64,000 nucleotides of DNA from assembly GCF_000002425.4 (NCBI RefSeq), contig NC_037256.1:7038328-7102327 (forward strand), read 5' to 3'. The translations under genes and the position numbers were made by a program. Source of the DNA: Physcomitrium patens (Eukaryota; Streptophyta; Bryopsida; Funariales; Funariaceae). Below the pieces are notes generated by a model. The model was not told the DNA's origin, did not search any database, and saw only the letters and a list, made by a program, of their open reading frames with translations. The stretch's first letter is position 1; the number at the start of each line of letters is the position of its first letter. This document shows, one piece after another, positions 12,793-25,790 of this stretch.

Positions 12793-14485
12793 CTACCTCC
12801 TCATCCCACTATCCACAGGCAGCGGAGCGTACTCCAGACTGTCGTGAATGCGCTCGGTTTCTACTTTCATCCAAGTATTGAAAGACAGGCTCGGTGGCCG
12901 CTTTCTCTCACCTGAAGTTTCTTCCTTGGCCGATACCGCGTTGCGATGCTCCTTGATGGTCTTGATAATTGGACTAGTTTGACGGCGAAGGAAGGTGTTT
13001 GATAAGCAGCTCCGTCCTGCACTGACAACCTCAACAGGCTTCCTGAGAGGATAACTGTTTTCTCTCAGTCGCAGTCCTTTGTGCTGTGGGCACCGTCTAT
13101 GACCTCCAAGGGAAGGGGCATTGCAAGGCAATCCATTGTTTGTAACAACATTACACCTAGGCACCTTAAGTGAACCACCTTGAGTGGTGCGCGTATTAAC
13201 AGGACCTTGAGGTTGCATTGTCGTGAGGAAGCAGAGGTTTCCCATATTTCCCATGACGCTTTTGTTGGACTCCTGAGGCTTTCGCAAAGCCACCTTAATG
13301 CCTACCGCGTTGGGACCAAAACAGATCATCCCTCTTCTTCCAGAGAACACAGAATGGTTGCATAGGGAAGGATTGTTTGTTGGCCACGCCATGAAAAGCT
13401 TGGCAAGAATATCTCGGGAGCGGCGGGTGCCGTTAATGCCTTTGTTCCAAGCGTAGTCAAAAACTGCCAGAAGCTCAGATTCCACTTGCTCGGCTACCAC
13501 CTTGCTGTCTGTCTGTGCAGGCATTCGCTCATTCACGAGACATGGGTCCAAGTAAATCCCTCTTGCAAGAAGATGGGCTAAAAACACTGATTAATTTGTT
13601 AATTACGATGTTGAACAGCAGAACTGAATGATTAGAGCGCACACGAGAACTTACATGTGCCCACCGAAAAGCAATGGAGCTGCCCAGGGCAAAGGCCTCC
13701 GAGAAAAGGCGCGGCCCTATCTCAGCAGCAACTTTCGCGGCATCTCCACCTCCATTCCATGTTCGGGGGGTGCTGCTCCCGCCAGAGACAGAGCCATCAT
13801 CTCCTTGACACGATGTCGCAAATGATCTGCAGCAGCACACAACGCTCTTTGAGAAACCAGATCTGCATTCCTCGGTCAAGTTCATTGGATGAGTCAGGAG
13901 CTTGGCAGCAGCAGCAGCAGTGCCATGAATCACAAAAAGAAATCCATACCGTGAGCCTTCGAGATGTGCACCTGTCTGCCCATACTTGTGCAGACGTTGT
14001 CGGATGTTTACTGCTTGGCCAACATAGACAGCAATCACATCCTCTCTCCTCAAAGACCGCGGCCTCTTACTGTGCAGAGTTGGCACCCATGACGGAGCTG
14101 TCACTCCCAGCTCATAAACCCCCGGTCCCAAATTGAAGTCTGGAAGGTTTTGAACCTGACACCTCTCTATCCCGATCTTTCCTGTCGCATAATCGCTCCA
14201 ATCTGAAGGACCTATTAGAATCTGCAGCAAGCGATGGCTATCAAATTGTGCGACACGGTTGCATTTAAACCATGGCTTCTAAACTTTCTTATCAAGAACA
14301 TCAATTAACTTAAAGAGTGATGACTTTCATGGTGATAGCAATGCTACCTTCCATTTGGAGAAGAGCTTGTCATGTTTGACAAATTCGCAGTCCTCTCGCC
14401 TCAAACGTGCATTTGCACCCACCCATCCAATCCTCTGCTGCATCAGCAAGTCATCAGAGGTGCAGCCATTGAACATAAACCCCAT
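12793..14485 (-). CDS. ET: EFFECTOR OF TRANSCRIPTION (ET)-type protein, GIY-YIG fold plus Cys motif
   Basis: Three exons: 14485-14348, 14221-13655 and 13512-12793, encoding 474 residues. The introns (14347-14222, 13654-13513) begin GT and end CAG and are both phase 0. The start is the first ATG after an in-frame stop. Exon 1 ends LRREDCEFVKHDKLFSKWK and exon 2 opens ILIGPSDWSDY, the conserved ET N-terminal block. A GIY-YIG-like module follows (GPGVYELG near residues 78-85, YVGQAVNIRQRLHKY at 112-126). FDYAWNKGINGTRR and one ET Cys motif (C355, C365, C376, H379) lie in exon 3. Known: plant ET proteins are nuclear regulators linked to gibberellin responses and development, with a fold resembling UvrC/GIY-YIG nucleases. 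I see a single Cys motif here, whereas some family members carry several. Length is close to the family's usual size. The exon joins are my inference from splice signals and family alignment. Confidence 0.85.
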
Positions 14486-15960
14486 TACTCGCAGAGTAGT
14501 TCTCCAGCTCTCTTATATCAAAGTTTCAATTCACATTCTAAACAATTGGTGAGGGGCAGGCAATGCAAGCCTTCCTGGGCACCTCCAAGCCACCCGGCAC
14601 TCAAAGATTTTGTCTGCAGCTATCTTATCTCGCTCTTGTCACGAATAGAGTAGCTAAGTTCTTGAAAAATTCCTGCAACAAAAGCCCGTGGCTGTTGCCT
14701 TGCAGTGTCTCTGCATCTGCCTCTGAAAAGAATCTCCGAGTGTCAGCTCCTCTTAATGATCACTTTCCAATGAAGAATCCTCTTCATCAGATCTAGCCTC
14801 TTGACACTGCAGCATCCACACATACTCTTCAAAGCAGGTGCCAGTGGCGGTACCCACAAGCAAGAAATGCGAGAGAGAGAAGGCCCAGGAACTCGCCCGC
14901 GAGTCTCTTGCTCAATTGTGACAAAATTCCAGTCCCTACTTTCCCACCATTGCCGATACCACCAAGACCTGCGACGAGCCCTATCTTTCTTCACTGCAAC
15001 AGAATCCTGCAAGTCTTCCACCGAGAAGATTGAGAAAACAGCTCACCAATCGGGGAACAATGGCGGTGTACTCTTGGCAATACTCGACACTGACATACCG
15101 GAAACTACCTGCCAAAGCACCAAATCATCCCCGTTCAGTAAACTGCACCCGAGCAAGTCCACAGCTGGAGTCTGGAGGGACGCTGTTGGAAACTACTCCT
15201 CACCCCCACAAGTGAATGATAGCACCTGCAACAAACACAATGGCCCGCTGGATGCGAAAACCAGAATGCAATCGTTTCTCTGTCTCTCTCTCTCCCGCAT
15301 TTATGACCCTCCAGCAATCCTTAGCCATTATTAGCCATCATGGTGAGGAGCTCTTCCAAACAAGCCAAAGGGCAGGAGCCGACCTTGCAATGAATCAGGA
15401 AAAAGCACCAGGAAAGCAAAGGAAGAAACCAGGAAACATGAAAATTTACATACAAACAAAAAAAAACTAATCAGGTACAAGTTAGTCACCCCCCCCCCCC
15501 CTGCTTCTAAAATCTATTTCTGGCTTCTTTCTTCGCCGAACTATGCTTGGCTGCATTCCAATCTTCTCATGGGGTGGTGGCCTCCACTTCCTGTGTTCGC
15601 AAGGCGGCACCTTTATTGTTTTTTGGCATTTCTACGGGGCAATTTTTTTTCTTCTTCAATGGAGTTCGTTACATTGTCATCCAGCATTCGACGCTGATTG
15701 TCTCATTCTTTCTGTCTCTAGGTATAAAAGTATGCATTCACATAAAAACAGATGTCTATAGAGAGAAAATGCTATTCGTAGTGGTATCTCAAACCATTTC
15801 AGTTTCTGTGGGAAACTAGTGGTTTCTGTTTTCGTGGATGTTTTTGGATTTGCTGATTAGGAGAGTGTATTTTGGGATTGTGGCTGGGTCAATGAGACCC
15901 AGTCAAACAAATTTAAAAGCACCACACCATGGTTGTTGTTTTTGGGTGTGAGGTGGTTTG
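14486..15960. other. Upstream region of the ET gene
   Basis: Mixed-composition DNA that should hold the ET promoter and 5' untranslated region (transcription runs leftward). Short open frames such as 15,021-14,743 (minus; MEDLQDSVAVKKDRARRRSWW...) might be an upstream exon, but no splice pair ties it to the ET start. A CT microsatellite lies near 15,278-15,296 and a C-run at 15,488-15,501. Confidence 0.4.
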
Positions 15961-16250
15961 TGGGTCAGTGTAATACAACTCAAGTTGCTGTGTGGATTGG
16001 TTGAGGGTGTGTCCTAAAAGTTGGTTTAGGGTGGTCTAAAAGAATTTTTGGGGGAAACTTGTGGGGGCACGGGGACTATCTATAATCACCCACATCTTTC
16101 AAGTTGCTGTGTGTATTGGAGAAAGATGTGTGTGGATTGGTTTAGGATGGGTCAGTGTAATACAACTCAAGTTGCTGTGTGTATTGGAGAAAGATGTGGG
16201 TGATTATAGATAGTCCCCGTGCCCCCACAATGCTCCCCAAAATCCTCTCA
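15961..16250. repeat. Foldback with perfect 42-bp arms and nested direct repeats
   Basis: 16,059-16,100 is the exact reverse complement of 16,189-16,230, and similarity continues imperfectly outward for about 15 bp. The 88-nt interval and the left flank contain direct repeats: CAAGTTGCTGTGTGTATTGG ends at 16,119 and again at 16,188, and GGGTCAGTGTAATACAACTC occurs near 15,962 and 16,149. No coding content. It could be a MITE-like element or a hairpin RNA locus. Confidence 0.85.
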
Positions 16251-17161
16251 CAACTTTTGATAATAGCTATGCATGTTTGAATGTGTGAGTTGTACAAAAG
16301 AGGGGGGAAAGGAGAGGAAAAGATAAAAAATTAAAAATAAAAATTGAGTGTGCACAAAACAGTTGTTGATTTTGGAGACATACTCGTCAACTCGTCCAAT
16401 TTTTTTCATAAAATCTTTCAATGTTTCATGATGTGAAGTCAAAAGAATTTGAGAGCTGAGTTTAGCCATTAAACTTTTGACCCATAACATGGTTTTTAGG
16501 TGAAAGGGTTTGGTGGGTAATGACAAGTTGACTTTTCAAAAGCTTGCTTCGGTATTGAGGAGAGAGGGGTTCAGGATTTTATAATTATGCCCCAAAATGT
16601 TAACTAGTTAAAGAAGCAACTCGTCTCATTCTAACTCCGAGCAGATTTCAAAGGTAACCACTTTAATGTACTTTTTAATAATTAGACCCTATTTTCCTAA
16701 AAATATATCCCCATGTAGAGGGAAAAGTGTTGTTAAAGTATGACCAACAAAAAAGGAGCACTAAAATTCTTCATAAATGATATGGTGACTGTTCGTGGAA
16801 GATGGTAACTGAGCCCATTTTTACTTTTTGCATGCATTTTCTTTTATTGTTATTTTTTAAATCGTAATAGTAGAGAAAGTGGGATCTAATTGTCTATTGT
16901 CACCTCTAGTGTATGCTAGCGCACATGAGAAAACTTTTATTGAATAACTGAAAAAAGAGCCACAGAATATTAAAAAACGTAACAGAAAATGATGAAAAAA
17001 GTTCCTTTGTTTTTTGTGATGGGAAAGTAGTTAAAAGAAGATTTGGGTTGTACTGATTTGGTGGATTTATTTCGGATTTTTAACTATTTTTGAGAATAAT
17101 AATAGTTTGAGATTTCTTGGAATTTAAAGGACAAAATAACAGTTTTGTGTTTGTGTGTCTT

Positions 17162-17198
<37 letters not shown>

Positions 17199-17272
17199 AT
17201 TAGAACCATTTTATGTGGGAATTATACAATATTATTTTAAAAATACCATGAATACAAAATAGTGAAACATGA

Positions 17273-17310
<38 letters not shown>

Positions 17311-17528
17311 TTGGCTTTATAGTTTTCACTCTATACATTTCAAATATTTTTATGCATAGATTCAATAATTAAGTTAATTATGATTTTGATTAATTTTGTA
17401 TGGTGCATTGATCACAATTAACTTAAATGAATACAATATATTATGCAAATTTCTCTGAAAATATTTAAAATATTTTTCTGAAATGATAAAAATCATAAAA
17501 TATGTCAATCAATTAAAATGGAAAATCA

Positions 17529-17560
<32 letters not shown>

Positions 17561-20500
17561 CCTTCATGACCAATGATATTGTGAATTATTAAAGATGTAA
17601 CTTTGAGCACAACTGCATTTATACTCAACTTTTGAAATGTATGATATAGAGATTTAAAAGTTGCCAACAATAAGTCCATGAAAAAAAGTATAAAAAGTAT
17701 AAAAACAAACAAACAAAAACAAAAAAAGAAAGAAAGAAGCATCTTTGTGCATCACAAAGCTATGGTTGCAGTCAAGCATCAACACAACCTTTGATCATGT
17801 AATAACACTACAGGATTTTTATTAAAAAATATGCAATAATAAAACTTAAGCATAAAAATAATACATTTTCATTACTTACAGTATTCTGAATAGGAAAGTC
17901 TCATGTTCAACCCACTATATCCTAAATGGCAGAGTTTAATCCATCACATTTAGTTGTGTATGAGTGATTTAATGGATGCATGAAATAAAGAAATAAACAT
18001 TTGCATCACAATAAATAAATAAAATTTTGAATGAGCAATGATGCTTGAGATGTGACAGCAAGAGTTGCATTTCAATTTCAAAAATTACTCTATTTTGTTT
18101 ATTACTCTTCTCTTCTGTATTATTGATAGCATTTCTATTAAAAGTATCAATTTGTGGATATGACACGTGCATAAATGCAGTAGAATGTTAGGGTAGGTAT
18201 GTAGAAGAAATAGTTCTTGTATTAGGATTCATGTGTAATTCAATGAAGTATGCAACAATTCTGAACATAAATAAAATGATAAACAGAATACTTGAGAGTA
18301 AAGTTTTTAACTCTATTAATATGTCATTCTATTTCTTATCAATGTGCTATAACACTGCTGTTTCAATCACCTCTATGTCACATCATGGTAGAAATCCAGA
18401 TTATTACCCAAGTTCATTATTAGCTAAATGACACATGTACACAATTTCCTCTGTAAATATTTTGCACAATTTTAGCCTCAATTCTTATTGTTTTGACACA
18501 CCTAAAGTACATCTTTTCAGATAGCTAGGCAAACTACTTGAGCATATATATATATATATATATATATATTTTATATATTTTAAGAAAGAGTTTTTGTTTA
18601 AATTCTAAGTATCGTGAATTCACATATTTACTGATTGATGTTGAAACTAAAGAAATTTTCGAATCATGTTATATTATTAAGTTATTGTAATGTCAATACA
18701 ACATCATCACTCATACACTTATGACAATAAATTAAAATTCGCACATAAATACGTGTGTATGTACATGTATTGAAAGTATATTTAAATCACTGAATTAAAA
18801 TAATATTAAGAATAATAATAAAAAAACACCTATTGAAATTAGTGTTGTGTTGGGTTGTTAGGTATACCAAGCAGCCATGTCAGAATTATTATACAGTATT
18901 CATAGAGTATGATCAAAATGATACAGCGCTAGTATGAATACTAAATAAAGCAACCGTTATACTGTGAGCAAATGCATGGAAACGAAAGGGCAGCAGCAGC
19001 AGCAACAACAACATCAACAACAATAGTGGTGACGAATGTGAACAAGCAAAGCAAAGCAAGAAGGGTGAAAGGCTGTGAAGAAAACACAAAGAGATGGAAA
19101 GAATGTGGGAGCTCATGCAGCGATGCAGAATGCATGTGAAGGAAGATTTGAGCCTGAAAGATTGGCTTCGGTGCCTGCAGCTCTATTGCACTGATACGGT
19201 GATCTGATCGAAAGGACTGAAAAGGAATGGAAAGGGATGGAATGGAATGCTTGTGATGTGGTGGTGAAATCTAGATCTGTGAATGAGGGGATCAATCTGA
19301 GAACCGGATTAGAGTGCTGCACTGAGCTCGCTCTTTCACTCATCCATGACAATACTCTATATTGTTTCATCTGTTGCGAATTGATGAGTCCCACTCTTAA
19401 TGCAGACAACAGAAAAGTCGGAAAACCGACACGACTGTGGATTTTATGTTGAGTTCAGTAGCTCGGCAAGATTTATCAGAAATTCCAACTAGCCGTGGGA
19501 CGCAAGTCCAGCTTATTATCGCATGTAAACACAAGTTCGGTACGAGGTCACAGGTGACCAGCAAGAGAAAAAAGTGAACCGGCACCTGAGCCTCATGCCA
19601 CCACTTTTGGCGTCCCCTGCGTGAAACATGAGCACTCCGCTGACAGTAACGCCATGCGTCCAAGGAAAATGTGAGAAAAGTCTCGACCGTGGATTGCTTT
19701 CTTTTAACACGCTGTGTGACCAGAAGTTCATTTTGTTTTTACATCCGAAGAGAGGATCTGACAGAGATATGACTGATTTGGGGTGCACCCAAATCACGCA
19801 ACGTGAAGTGGCTGCTTGCCTCGCATCTGGTGTAGACTTATCTCCATGTTTCTGTTACAGCCGCAGCTGATCCACGCTTGTAGACATTGTCCAGGTGCGG
19901 TGGCATTTCCACATGCCTATTTCTCATGCCATGTTGCGTTTCCCTTCGTAATCCATCTTTGCGTCACTTATCCTTGCTAGAGTTGCACTTTTCTCCGGAT
20001 TCATATGCTGTTGTTGACGTTTCCTTCACTACCTGCACTCTCATGTTGAAGCTTTTCTCTTTGCTTTTTTGACATGGTTGTGGTGGCAGAATAGAATAAG
20101 AATATTGCTTGTGGAAAGCAAGGATATGGAGATGAAAAGATGGAATGAATGTCATTGCAAGGATGATATAATGATGAGGTGATTTAGCAGGTCAAATGCC
20201 GTTGGGGTGGATCTTCTCTTAGAACAATATCATGGTAATTTTCCTTCTTCATTTTTGAACAGGTTTTGGGTAATTTTAACAAATTTTTTGTATTTATGTT
20301 TTTGGTTGCCTACCCTTGTCTATGCTTGCGAGCAAAACTCAGCCCTAGCTTAGGATCAAGTGCAATAGAAGCTAATTGGATTTAGACAAAGGCCAATAGG
20401 GAGAATTAGGGAGAAGCAATAAAGTACTATGAGGAGGGATTAAAACATGAATATTAAAAATCTAGTTAGTGTAGACACAATCAAGATCAAATTTGAAACT

Positions 20501-20815
20501 TGCCCTATATTGTTAAGTTTTATGACTAATGTATTAACTTTTCTAAAAGCTAAATTTAGACTCTAATCTCATATTACTTATATTAATGTAGATTATGCCT
20601 AACTTTTTGTTTGTCTATTATCTATAATCAATAAGTTAGGCAAAGCTTAGATTAATATTATAGATGGATGAAATATTGCAATAAAAGTCATGTTCTATAG
20701 GTGATTTAGCTAAATTATATCAAATGCTATCATATTATAATACAAATATTGGATAAATAAACAAATAAAGATCAATAATTTAGAAGAGTCTTATTAAAAA
20801 ATTTGTAGCTAATTC
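16251..20815. other. Spacer with microsatellites; no gene recognised
   Basis: Mostly AT-rich. (AT)n at 17,165-17,194, 17,273-17,299 and 18,544-18,569; a T-run at 17,533-17,560; a CAG/CAA triplet-rich patch at 18,992-19,023. 19,100-20,150 is GC-richer, but its open frames are short and resemble no protein I know. Confidence 0.45.
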
Positions 20816-21352
20816 TATATCATGAATTTATATATTTACTCTAATATTTAATTATATGATTAAGTTGAAGTAGATAAAAGTAGATTTATTTTATAATATT
20901 TTCTAGAAAAGCTTTTTAGAAGATTCATAAATGCTGCTTTGATTTTATATGTATTCATAGTTGATTGGTAGGTTAGAAACTTGATCAATAAATTAACAAT
21001 ATGTTGGTAGCTTGCGAAACAAGTTAACTATGTGGCATATATGTAGAAGAATTAATTTATAAGTTAAGATACATGTCTTGCAAAGTCAACACATTTTGAA
21101 GGTCCTATAGGACATTGCCATATAGCTCTTGGTTAAGAGTATGTATAGAGGCAAGAGTGAATCCTTCTTCACTCTTATCAATGCCTTTCTAGTCTTTAGT
21201 CTTATTTAAAGACTTTCTAATCTTCTTGTCTTTGACAATAGGTATTCTAATTTAATACTATATCATTTTTTAGTGATTTATTAGTTTTTTTGAGTGACAC
21301 AAGAGTATATTGACATTTTATTTCTTTGAGGTTCATGTCCTAGATATTCTAT
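20816..21352 (+). mobile_element. Decayed family-B LTR (B6), apparently solo
   Basis: The sequence follows the family-B LTR through its landmarks: TTTTCTAGAAAAGCTT, then TTGATTGGTAGGTTAGAAAC, GGTCCTATAGGACATTGCC, the TATA region and CACTCTTATCAATGCC, ending near GTTCATGTCCTA. No family-B coding sequence adjoins it on either side, so it is probably a solo LTR. It is heavily C-to-T decayed and old. Confidence 0.65.
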
Positions 21353-23849
21353 TAGGAATTATAAATATAAGATAAGAAGAAGTAGAAAATTTAATATCTA
21401 TATTGTTATTTTTATAAATATAAATTTTTTATTTATTTTGCAAGGCCACAAATAAAGAATAAAATTTAGATTGAATAAAATAAAAATCTATTATAGACAT
21501 CTTTATATAAAAATTAAAGGTATTTTTAAAAAAACATAATAAAAATATTTATATTGATATCCAAGAGAATTTTTTATAAACCTAGATTGAAACCAAGTTC
21601 CAAAGTACAAAATCAAGCATCTACAAAAAACAATTGGGATTTCTATGAATTAAATTATAAAAATAAATTATATTAAACTTCAAAAATATTCTATATAGCT
21701 TAATCCAAGCATATTAAATTTATATAGAATTTTCGAAAGCTATACAAAGTTTGGATTTAATTTTGATGACTTTGTTTTAAAAATTAAATTATCATTTATA
21801 TTTAGAGAATTTTTAAAATTTTTAAATTTTTATAATGGATCTATACATTATAGTTTGTGAGTTTGTATATACACTTATCTTGAGTATATAAGATGAATTT
21901 AAGCTTTGTTTTTTGGTCGGATTTAAAATAATTAGAATCCAAGAAGATTTGAGGATGAGTAGTTGATAGTTTGAAGGTAAGTAGGATTTTTAGGAATTGC
22001 AAAAAAACTCTTTGAGTTGGATTGAAATAAAATAATTTGAAAATAATAATTGATATAAATACAAAGAACTAGGAAAAATTTTGAAAAAAAATTAACATTA
22101 TAAAAAAGAGATCTAGGCACAAAGAGATTAACATTAAGGTTGCAAAAAGAGACCATGCAACATCCAAGTAGTTTATTTTTATTATTTTTTAATCTATATA
22201 TATATACATATTTTTAATCTTTTTGAGCTTAATATTAAATATAAGGTTAAACAATATTAAAACTTTGAAGTAAAATCAATGGTTAATTAAAAAATTATAG
22301 GACTTTTAATGTGTTGTTAGATCTATTTAATGTTGATTTAGATTTTATTAGAGGTTTTTAGAATATATTTATATTTTGATAGGATTAATTTAGAATTAAT
22401 TTAGGATTAATTTAGGATTTAATTAGGAATTAATTAAGATATATTAAGATTATTCTAAGGTTTTTTTAAAGATTTTTTAAGATTTACTTAGGAATTATTT
22501 AGAATTTAATTAGAATTTGATAAAAGATATCTACAATTTTTCTTAGATTAATAGTGTATAATTATGATAACTTAGAACTTTCTTATGATTTTTTTTATGT
22601 TTTTTTTATGGTTGCATGGTGTTATAACTTAGAATTGATAAAAGTTAGAATTAATTTGAAATGAAGATTTTCAGAAGATCAAGATTGTTAAGACATATAT
22701 TTTTAAATATCATATATATTATTTGAATTATAAAAAGAACTTAAAGATTAATTTAAATCCTTCTACAACTAAGTGCCTAGATCATTTTCAAGCTGATTTT
22801 TAAATATTACATCAATACTAGATTGAATTTAGAAAATAACGAAGAAAGCTACAAGGATTGAAAGTAAATGAATAGAACTATGAAATATCTTTATTGATAA
22901 TAGAATAATATTATAGTTTCTCATATTGAATATAAAATTAAAATATTTTTATTTAATTTTTATACAAAAATTTCTTATATTATCTATTACTATCTTATAA
23001 TAAATAATTATTATCACAAAATATTAAAAATTTATAGATTAGATTTTTGTATTTTTTTCTAAATGAATAAAAAATATATAAATTTTATAATTTGTTTAAA
23101 AAAAAATTGAAATATAATTTATTTTTCTTACATTAAAACAATAATAATCTGTAAAAATAATAATTAAATAACTTTCTTAGAAAAGAGTCCAAAAGATATA
23201 AAATTATAAAAATTATTATTATTAAGGCTCAAAGTTTTATTATTTACTAATATTTTATTTATTACTTTAAACCACTTCAAAGTAGAAGGTCTATCTAATT
23301 AATGATATATTCTATTATAAAATCTTTATAGATATAGCTCTCTTGTATTTCCAAAAATAAAAGAAATATCTTTGTATATATTAATTATATGTTTTTAAAT
23401 AAAAAATAATTAAATAATTCTTATCGTCACTTTTTATTTTTTAATAATATTTTCTTTTTCATATTTTAAACTAAAAATTCTAATGATGATTTCTTTTATC
23501 TTAAATTCTTAAAAAAAATCTTTTAAATATAATTTTTTTTATTTTTATTTTTTAATTTAAAAATATATTTAATTCTCAAACTTCACTTAATTTCTTTTTA
23601 TTGTTTATTTATTCTTCATAATTCTATTAGATTATATTCTTATCTATTTAATTATTTTTAAAAGTATTAATTTTATAAATCATAATTTTAATGATACACT
23701 AGAATAGGATATAATTTGAAGAACTTAAGGAAATTAAAAAATAAAAATTATATTATAAATAAGAAGCTGTGAAAATGCATAAGAATAAGATTAAAAGGCT
23801 TCAATTAAGCCATGGGGATTTTGTTGTTGAGATTGAAAATTCTCTCAAC
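21353..23849. other. AT-rich spacer
   Basis: No protein similarity recognised. At 22,380-22,510 short units of the kind GGATTAATTTA recur about ten times in imperfect tandem. Confidence 0.5.
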
Positions 23850-24120
23850 TTCAACTCTTAAAAATACTAGGTGCAATAAAGCTTCTTAAAAAGTTATTTT
23901 TGATGCTTGGAATTGAAGCAAGCTTCTAAAAACCTTTTATAACCATCTAAGATTCCTTAAAATCTTCAAGGATCTTTTAGAAACTTCTTACAATCTATTA
24001 GAATCTATTAAGAACTTTTTAAAATCATTGAATATCTTATAGAATCTTTTAAGCTGAATGTAACCTTTTAGAACCTTTTAGAATCTTCTTATATTATATG
24101 TTTATGACATCACCTCCTCT
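23850..24120 (-). mobile_element. Possible decayed LTR with TTTTAGAA array
   Basis: The motif TTTTAGAA or a close variant recurs with a spacing of about 10-25 bp across this stretch, like a C-to-T decayed version of the TTCTAGAA array in the LTR of element A. It is followed by ATGACATCACCTCCTC, comparable to the LTR end and purine tract of families A and B read on the minus strand. Tentative. Confidence 0.3.
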
Positions 24121-24443
24121 TTTATCTTTGATTTCTATAAGAAAGGATATCTATGACAAAGGATATAATTGAAGTTGATTAAAGACAAAAGAAATCAAAT
24201 ATATGTTATATGATATCTTCCTTATATTGAAATTGACTTTTTTGAGTCAAAAGATTCATTAATCCTTGCAATCGACAATAATAAGCAACACCTTTTATTA
24301 TATTCCAACCTTTATTTTATTTTATTTTATTTTATTTTATTTATTTATTTTTTAAATTCCAAGATGTCTTATATGAATAATTTTTATTTTGATGACAATT
24401 GCCACAAAGTAGCTATTAAGTATTCTTTGACATCTTTTATTAT

Positions 24444-24446
<3 letters not shown>

Positions 24447-24475
<29 letters not shown>
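24447..24475. repeat. (AT)n microsatellite
   Basis: An alternating TA run directly left of a plus-strand family-B LTR fragment. Confidence 0.9.
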
Positions 24476-24478
<3 letters not shown>

Positions 24479-24794
24479 GATAAGCAGTATTAAATAGAAG
24501 GTAAATGTAGGTATATTTGATATTAACTTATAGCAAACCTTTGTAGAAGCTTTATAGATGCATATTTGACTTTATACATCTTTACAGTTGATTGATAAGT
24601 TAAAAACTTGGCCAAAAAGTTAACCACATGTCATACATGAAGATATCTTATGGTACAAGTTAACAATGTGGTATACATATAGAAAACATACTTTCCAAGT
24701 TAACACACATATTAGAGGTCTAATTGAATGTCGTCATGTAGTTCGTAGTTAGATACTGTATGTAAAGGCAAGAGTTAAGACTTCTTCATTCTTG
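24476..24794 (+). mobile_element. Truncated family-B LTR (plus orientation)
   Basis: Reads as a family-B LTR from TATTAAATAGAAGG through TTGATTGATAAG and GGTCTAATTGAATG to TTCTTCATTCTTG. It stops exactly where the inverted LTR of B2 begins. B2 therefore probably inserted into this older LTR, but I could not find the expected remainder beyond B2's right end. Confidence 0.6.
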
Positions 24795-24967
24795 TGTCAA
24801 GGACATGAATCAAAATAAAGAAAATCTTAAAATATACTTGTATAACTCAAGAAGAATAAATATTTATTTTAAAAATAATATAGTATTAAGACTATAATGA
24901 CTATTACTAAAGACAAGAAGAATATTGATTCTTAAAACTAGACTAAGAGTGAAAAAGGCTTCACTCT

Positions 24968-24999
<32 letters not shown>

Positions 25000-25331
25000 C
25001 TATCTAACTAAGAGCTACATGGCAATATTCTATAGGACCTTCAATATGTATTGACTTTGCAAGATACATGTTTTAATTTGCAAGGCAAGTTTTTTATATA
25101 TGCACCATATGATTATCTTATTCCACAAGCTATCAACATATGTGATACGTGGCTAATTTATTGACCAAGTTATTAACCTACCAATCAACTACAAATATGT
25201 GCAAAGTCAAAGCTTTATCTACGAAGCTTCTAAGAAGCTACTCTAAAAGATATTATGAAATCAATTTATTTTTACTTACTTCTATCTAATCATATAGGTA
25301 ATTATTAGAATAAATATGTATATTCATGATA
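24795..25331 (-). repeat. 3' LTR of B2
   Basis: Begins TGTCAAGGACATGAATC and ends near TATTCATGATA on the plus strand, matching TGTCAGGGACAAGAACTC and TGTCCGTGACA of the fresh LTR at 61,165-61,694. Includes (AT)n at 24,971-24,999. 537 bp against 530 bp in the fresh copy. Confidence 0.75.
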
Positions 25332-25344
25332 TGACTTCTCTTTC

Positions 25345-25790
25345 TAGGATCAAGTTCTACAAAGAGTAATCATCATATATTAAGAAATATAAGATGCAAT
25401 AAATCATATTTGCTACATATTCTAATCTTTGTTATTTTTAGAGATGGTTGATAGGTCCTCTCAGCTATCAAAAGTATCCCATACTAGGGCAAAAAAATCA
25501 CCTTTTTATTTGATTTTTGTTGAGACCTTCATTACTCCCTTCAAATAAAACATTTGGAACACTATCAAGAGTCATTCCTATCTCTAGTAAATCATCAAAC
25601 ATTGGAATTCTCTTCCAAAGTCGTGATACCAAGTACATTGTATCTTACCATCTATTTAAAAAAAAATGTATTATTTTTAAGGATCTTCAACTTGATTACA
25701 TTAATTTGAAGGTTGTGGCAATCACAATGTCTCACTATATAATTCAGCAAATGATAGCTTTTGAATTGAATTTTACTTTTTGTTGATTCT
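25345..25790 (-). pseudogene. Relic of the family-B extra 3' gene in B2
   Basis: Lies between the 3' LTR and the chromodomain, exactly where the fresh copy has its 140-codon extra gene (61,736-62,158), and follows that sequence with CpG sites lost. Old and broken. Confidence 0.7.

Noticed and set aside
14743-15021. Possible upstream exon of the ET gene
   Set aside because: Has a basic, Trp-rich reading but no donor-acceptor pair joining it to exon 1, which already starts with ATG after an in-frame stop. Kept only as a remark.
18913-19135. Leucine-rich, signal-peptide-like minus frames
   Set aside because: Produced by a CAG/CAA triplet-rich patch read on the other strand; the following sequence shows no protein.
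24476-24794. Plus-strand LTR fragment as a second LTR of B2
   Set aside because: It is in the opposite orientation and stops at B2's own LTR, so it must be an older insertion.
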